Position numbers and translations under genes: made by a program. 6,654 nt of DNA from the NCBI GenBank assembly GCA_027023325.1, contig JALVVQ010000141.1, forward strand, positions 5,322-11,975, in the 5' to 3' direction. Source of the stretch: Campylobacteraceae bacterium. Its GTDB lineage: Bacteria > Campylobacterota > Campylobacteria > Campylobacterales > Sulfurovaceae. A model generated the notes under the pieces. That model had not been told where the DNA came from. It was given only the letters and a program-made list of their open reading frames with translations, and searched no databases. This document shows positions 5,559 to 6,654 of the stretch, piece by piece (the stretch's first letter is position 1; every line of letters begins with the position of its first letter).

Positions 5559-6620
5559 ATGAAGAAAAAGATTCTGTTCAGCGTAGCAGCATTAACACTG
5601 ACATCGGGCGTGCTTTTGGCACAAGAAACACTGAGGTTGATTACATGGAAAGGCTATACACCTACTGAGTTAGTCAAGAAGTTCGAGAAGGAGTCTGGGA
5701 TTAAATTGAAGATCACCTATTCTAACAATGAAGAGATGATTGCCAAGCTCAGAGCTACTAGAGGTGGCGGATTTGACCTAGCGCAACCTAGCCAGGACAG
5801 AATTAGCTTCGTACAGAAGAAATTCCCTATATATCAGCCAATTGACTACTCAAAAGTTGATTCTGCACAGATTATCCCTTCTATGCTAGCAGCAGTGAAG
5901 AAAAACTCTGGTGTAGACGGCAAGGGTTATGCTGTACCATTCTGTTATGGTACAACTGGAATGATCGTCAATAAAAAAGAGGCACCTGAGGCAAATGACT
6001 GGTCTGATCTTTGGAATCCAAAGTATGCAGGAAAGATCTCTTATAGACTCAAGAGACCTATCCTAATCGGTGCAGCATTTGGTATGGGTGAAGATCCTTT
6101 TGCACTCTATGGCGACAAAAAAGCATACGCAGCATTGATCGACAGAGTCACAAAGAAATTGATTGACAGCAAGAAGCTGGTCAAAACTTACTGGACCAGT
6201 GGTGACACACAGGTAGCATTGGCAAAAAGTGGCGATGTCATCGTGGAGTCAGGTTGGGATGGTAAAGGATGGTCACTACATAAAGACAATCCGGATATCG
6301 ACTTCATCGCACCAAAGAGCGGTGCACTTGGCTGGATCGACACCTTTGCAATTCCTGCAAAGTCCAAAAACATAGAAGGTGCTTATAAGTTTATCAACTT
6401 TATGCTCAAACCTGAAAATGCAGCTTACTTTACCAACAAAGAGGGCTATGGTACTGCTTCTGCGGGTGCAGATAAGTTTCTCAACGATGAGATTAAAGGA
6501 AACTTTGCGCGATCATTCAGCAAAGCAGATATTGACAATATCAAATGGCATCCACCAGTACCTGCTGGATTTGAAGCTATCGAGTCAAAAGCACTTGAGA
6601 GAATCAAAGCTGCCAACTAA
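5559..6620 (+). CDS. PotD/PotF-family periplasmic substrate-binding protein
   Basis: A 353-aa periplasmic solute-binding protein of an ABC importer, close in plan to the spermidine/putrescine-binding PotD (348 aa in E. coli). The signal peptide is MKKKILFSVAALTLTSGVLLA, with likely cleavage after Ala21. PotD-like blocks follow in order: ITWKGYTP (Trp30, Tyr33), SNNEEMIAKL, FDLAQPS (Ser78), WSDLWNPKYAGK, SGWDGKGW (Trp233) and LGWIDTFAIPA (Trp259, Asp261), then a KFINFMLKPENAAYF helix. Trp259/Asp261 match the PotD residues that hold one ligand amine. PotD's second acidic pair (Asp168/Glu171) falls on YRLKRPI (162-168), which is basic, so the ligand may not be a plain polyamine. ATG 5559 is chosen because AAGGA is 6 nt upstream and the signal peptide starts there; an ATG at 5442 in frame would add 39 residues before the signal peptide. 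It diverges from recO, and a hairpin follows directly, so it may be transcribed alone. Confidence 0.87.
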   Translation: MKKKILFSVAALTLTSGVLLAQETLRLITWKGYTPTELVKKFEKESGIKLKITYSNNEEMIAKLRATRGGGFDLAQPSQDRISFVQKKFPIYQPIDYSKVDSAQIIPSMLAAVKKNSGVDGKGYAVPFCYGTTGMIVNKKEAPEANDWSDLWNPKYAGKISYRLKRPILIGAAFGMGEDPFALYGDKKAYAALIDRVTKKLIDSKKLVKTYWTSGDTQVALAKSGDVIVESGWDGKGWSLHKDNPDIDFIAPKSGALGWIDTFAIPAKSKNIEGAYKFINFMLKPENAAYFTNKEGYGTASAGADKFLNDEIKGNFARSFSKADIDNIKWHPPVPAGFEAIESKALERIKAAN

Positions 6621-6633
6621 CAGTACGATAACT

Positions 6634-6654
6634 ACCAGAGAGTTTCTCTTTGGT
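6634..6654 (+). terminator. Probable terminator hairpin after the binding-protein gene, cut by the window end
   Basis: ACCAGAGAG (6634-6642) pairs with CTCTTTGGT (6646-6654) around a TTT loop: nine pairs, one of them G-U. It starts 14 nt after the TAA stop, a typical intrinsic terminator position. The window ends exactly at the stem, so whether a T-tract follows cannot be seen. Confidence 0.6.

Noticed and set aside
1..6654. Search for CRISPR arrays, tRNAs, IS elements, toxin-antitoxin or defence genes
   Set aside because: No regularly spaced repeats, transposase motifs, cloverleaf-like segments or recognisable defence domains were seen. All large frames are explained by housekeeping or envelope families.

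Overview
The window looks like chromosomal DNA of a Campylobacterota (epsilonproteobacterial) organism, probably a free-living Sulfurovum/Sulfurimonas-like species rather than a Helicobacter or Campylobacter. The reasons are a MurF-like Mur ligase with a long membrane-spanning N-terminus, an alpha/beta hydrolase in the murF neighbourhood (adjacent to murF in Helicobacter pylori, HP0739-HP0740), a short RecO (about 205 aa) of the epsilon type, and promoters with a recognisable -10 but no clear -35. The assignment rests on protein resemblance alone. No phage, transposon, CRISPR, tRNA or rRNA was seen, and no gene-free stretch exceeds 300 bases.

Layout: (1) 1-195, the 3' end of a YafK/DpaA-like YkuD-fold protein. 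(2) 280-3215, three tightly packed plus-strand genes: an LdtD(YcbB)-type L,D-transpeptidase lipoprotein, a small alpha/beta hydrolase 3 nt further on, and a membrane-anchored endonuclease/exonuclease/phosphatase (EEP) protein whose ATG overlaps the hydrolase stop by one base. (3) A 91-nt gap with a stem-loop and a perfect TATAAT, then the murF-like gene (3307-4716). (4) A convergent gap with a perfect 7-bp hairpin, then recO on the minus strand (4767-5384). (5) A divergent 174-nt region with promoters for recO and for a PotD-like periplasmic binding protein (5559-6620), which is followed at once by a terminator-like hairpin running to the window edge.

Functionally, the left two thirds is a cell-wall neighbourhood: two YkuD-fold enzymes act on or near finished peptidoglycan, and the MurF-like ligase makes the cytoplasmic precursor. 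The EEP gene is noticeably more AT-rich than its neighbours and looks like a later insertion between hydrolase and murF. RecO (recombinational repair) and the binding protein are separate transcription units.

The most interesting points are: recO appears to be transcribed from an extended -10 placed so that the start site falls on the ATG (a leaderless mRNA); the PotD-like protein keeps the Trp/Asp pocket that holds one amine of a polyamine but has a basic stretch where PotD has its second acidic pair, and it stands alone without visible permease genes; and the MurF-like ligase has an integral-membrane N-terminus in place of the usual substrate-binding domain. I found no convincing wholly new multi-gene system here.
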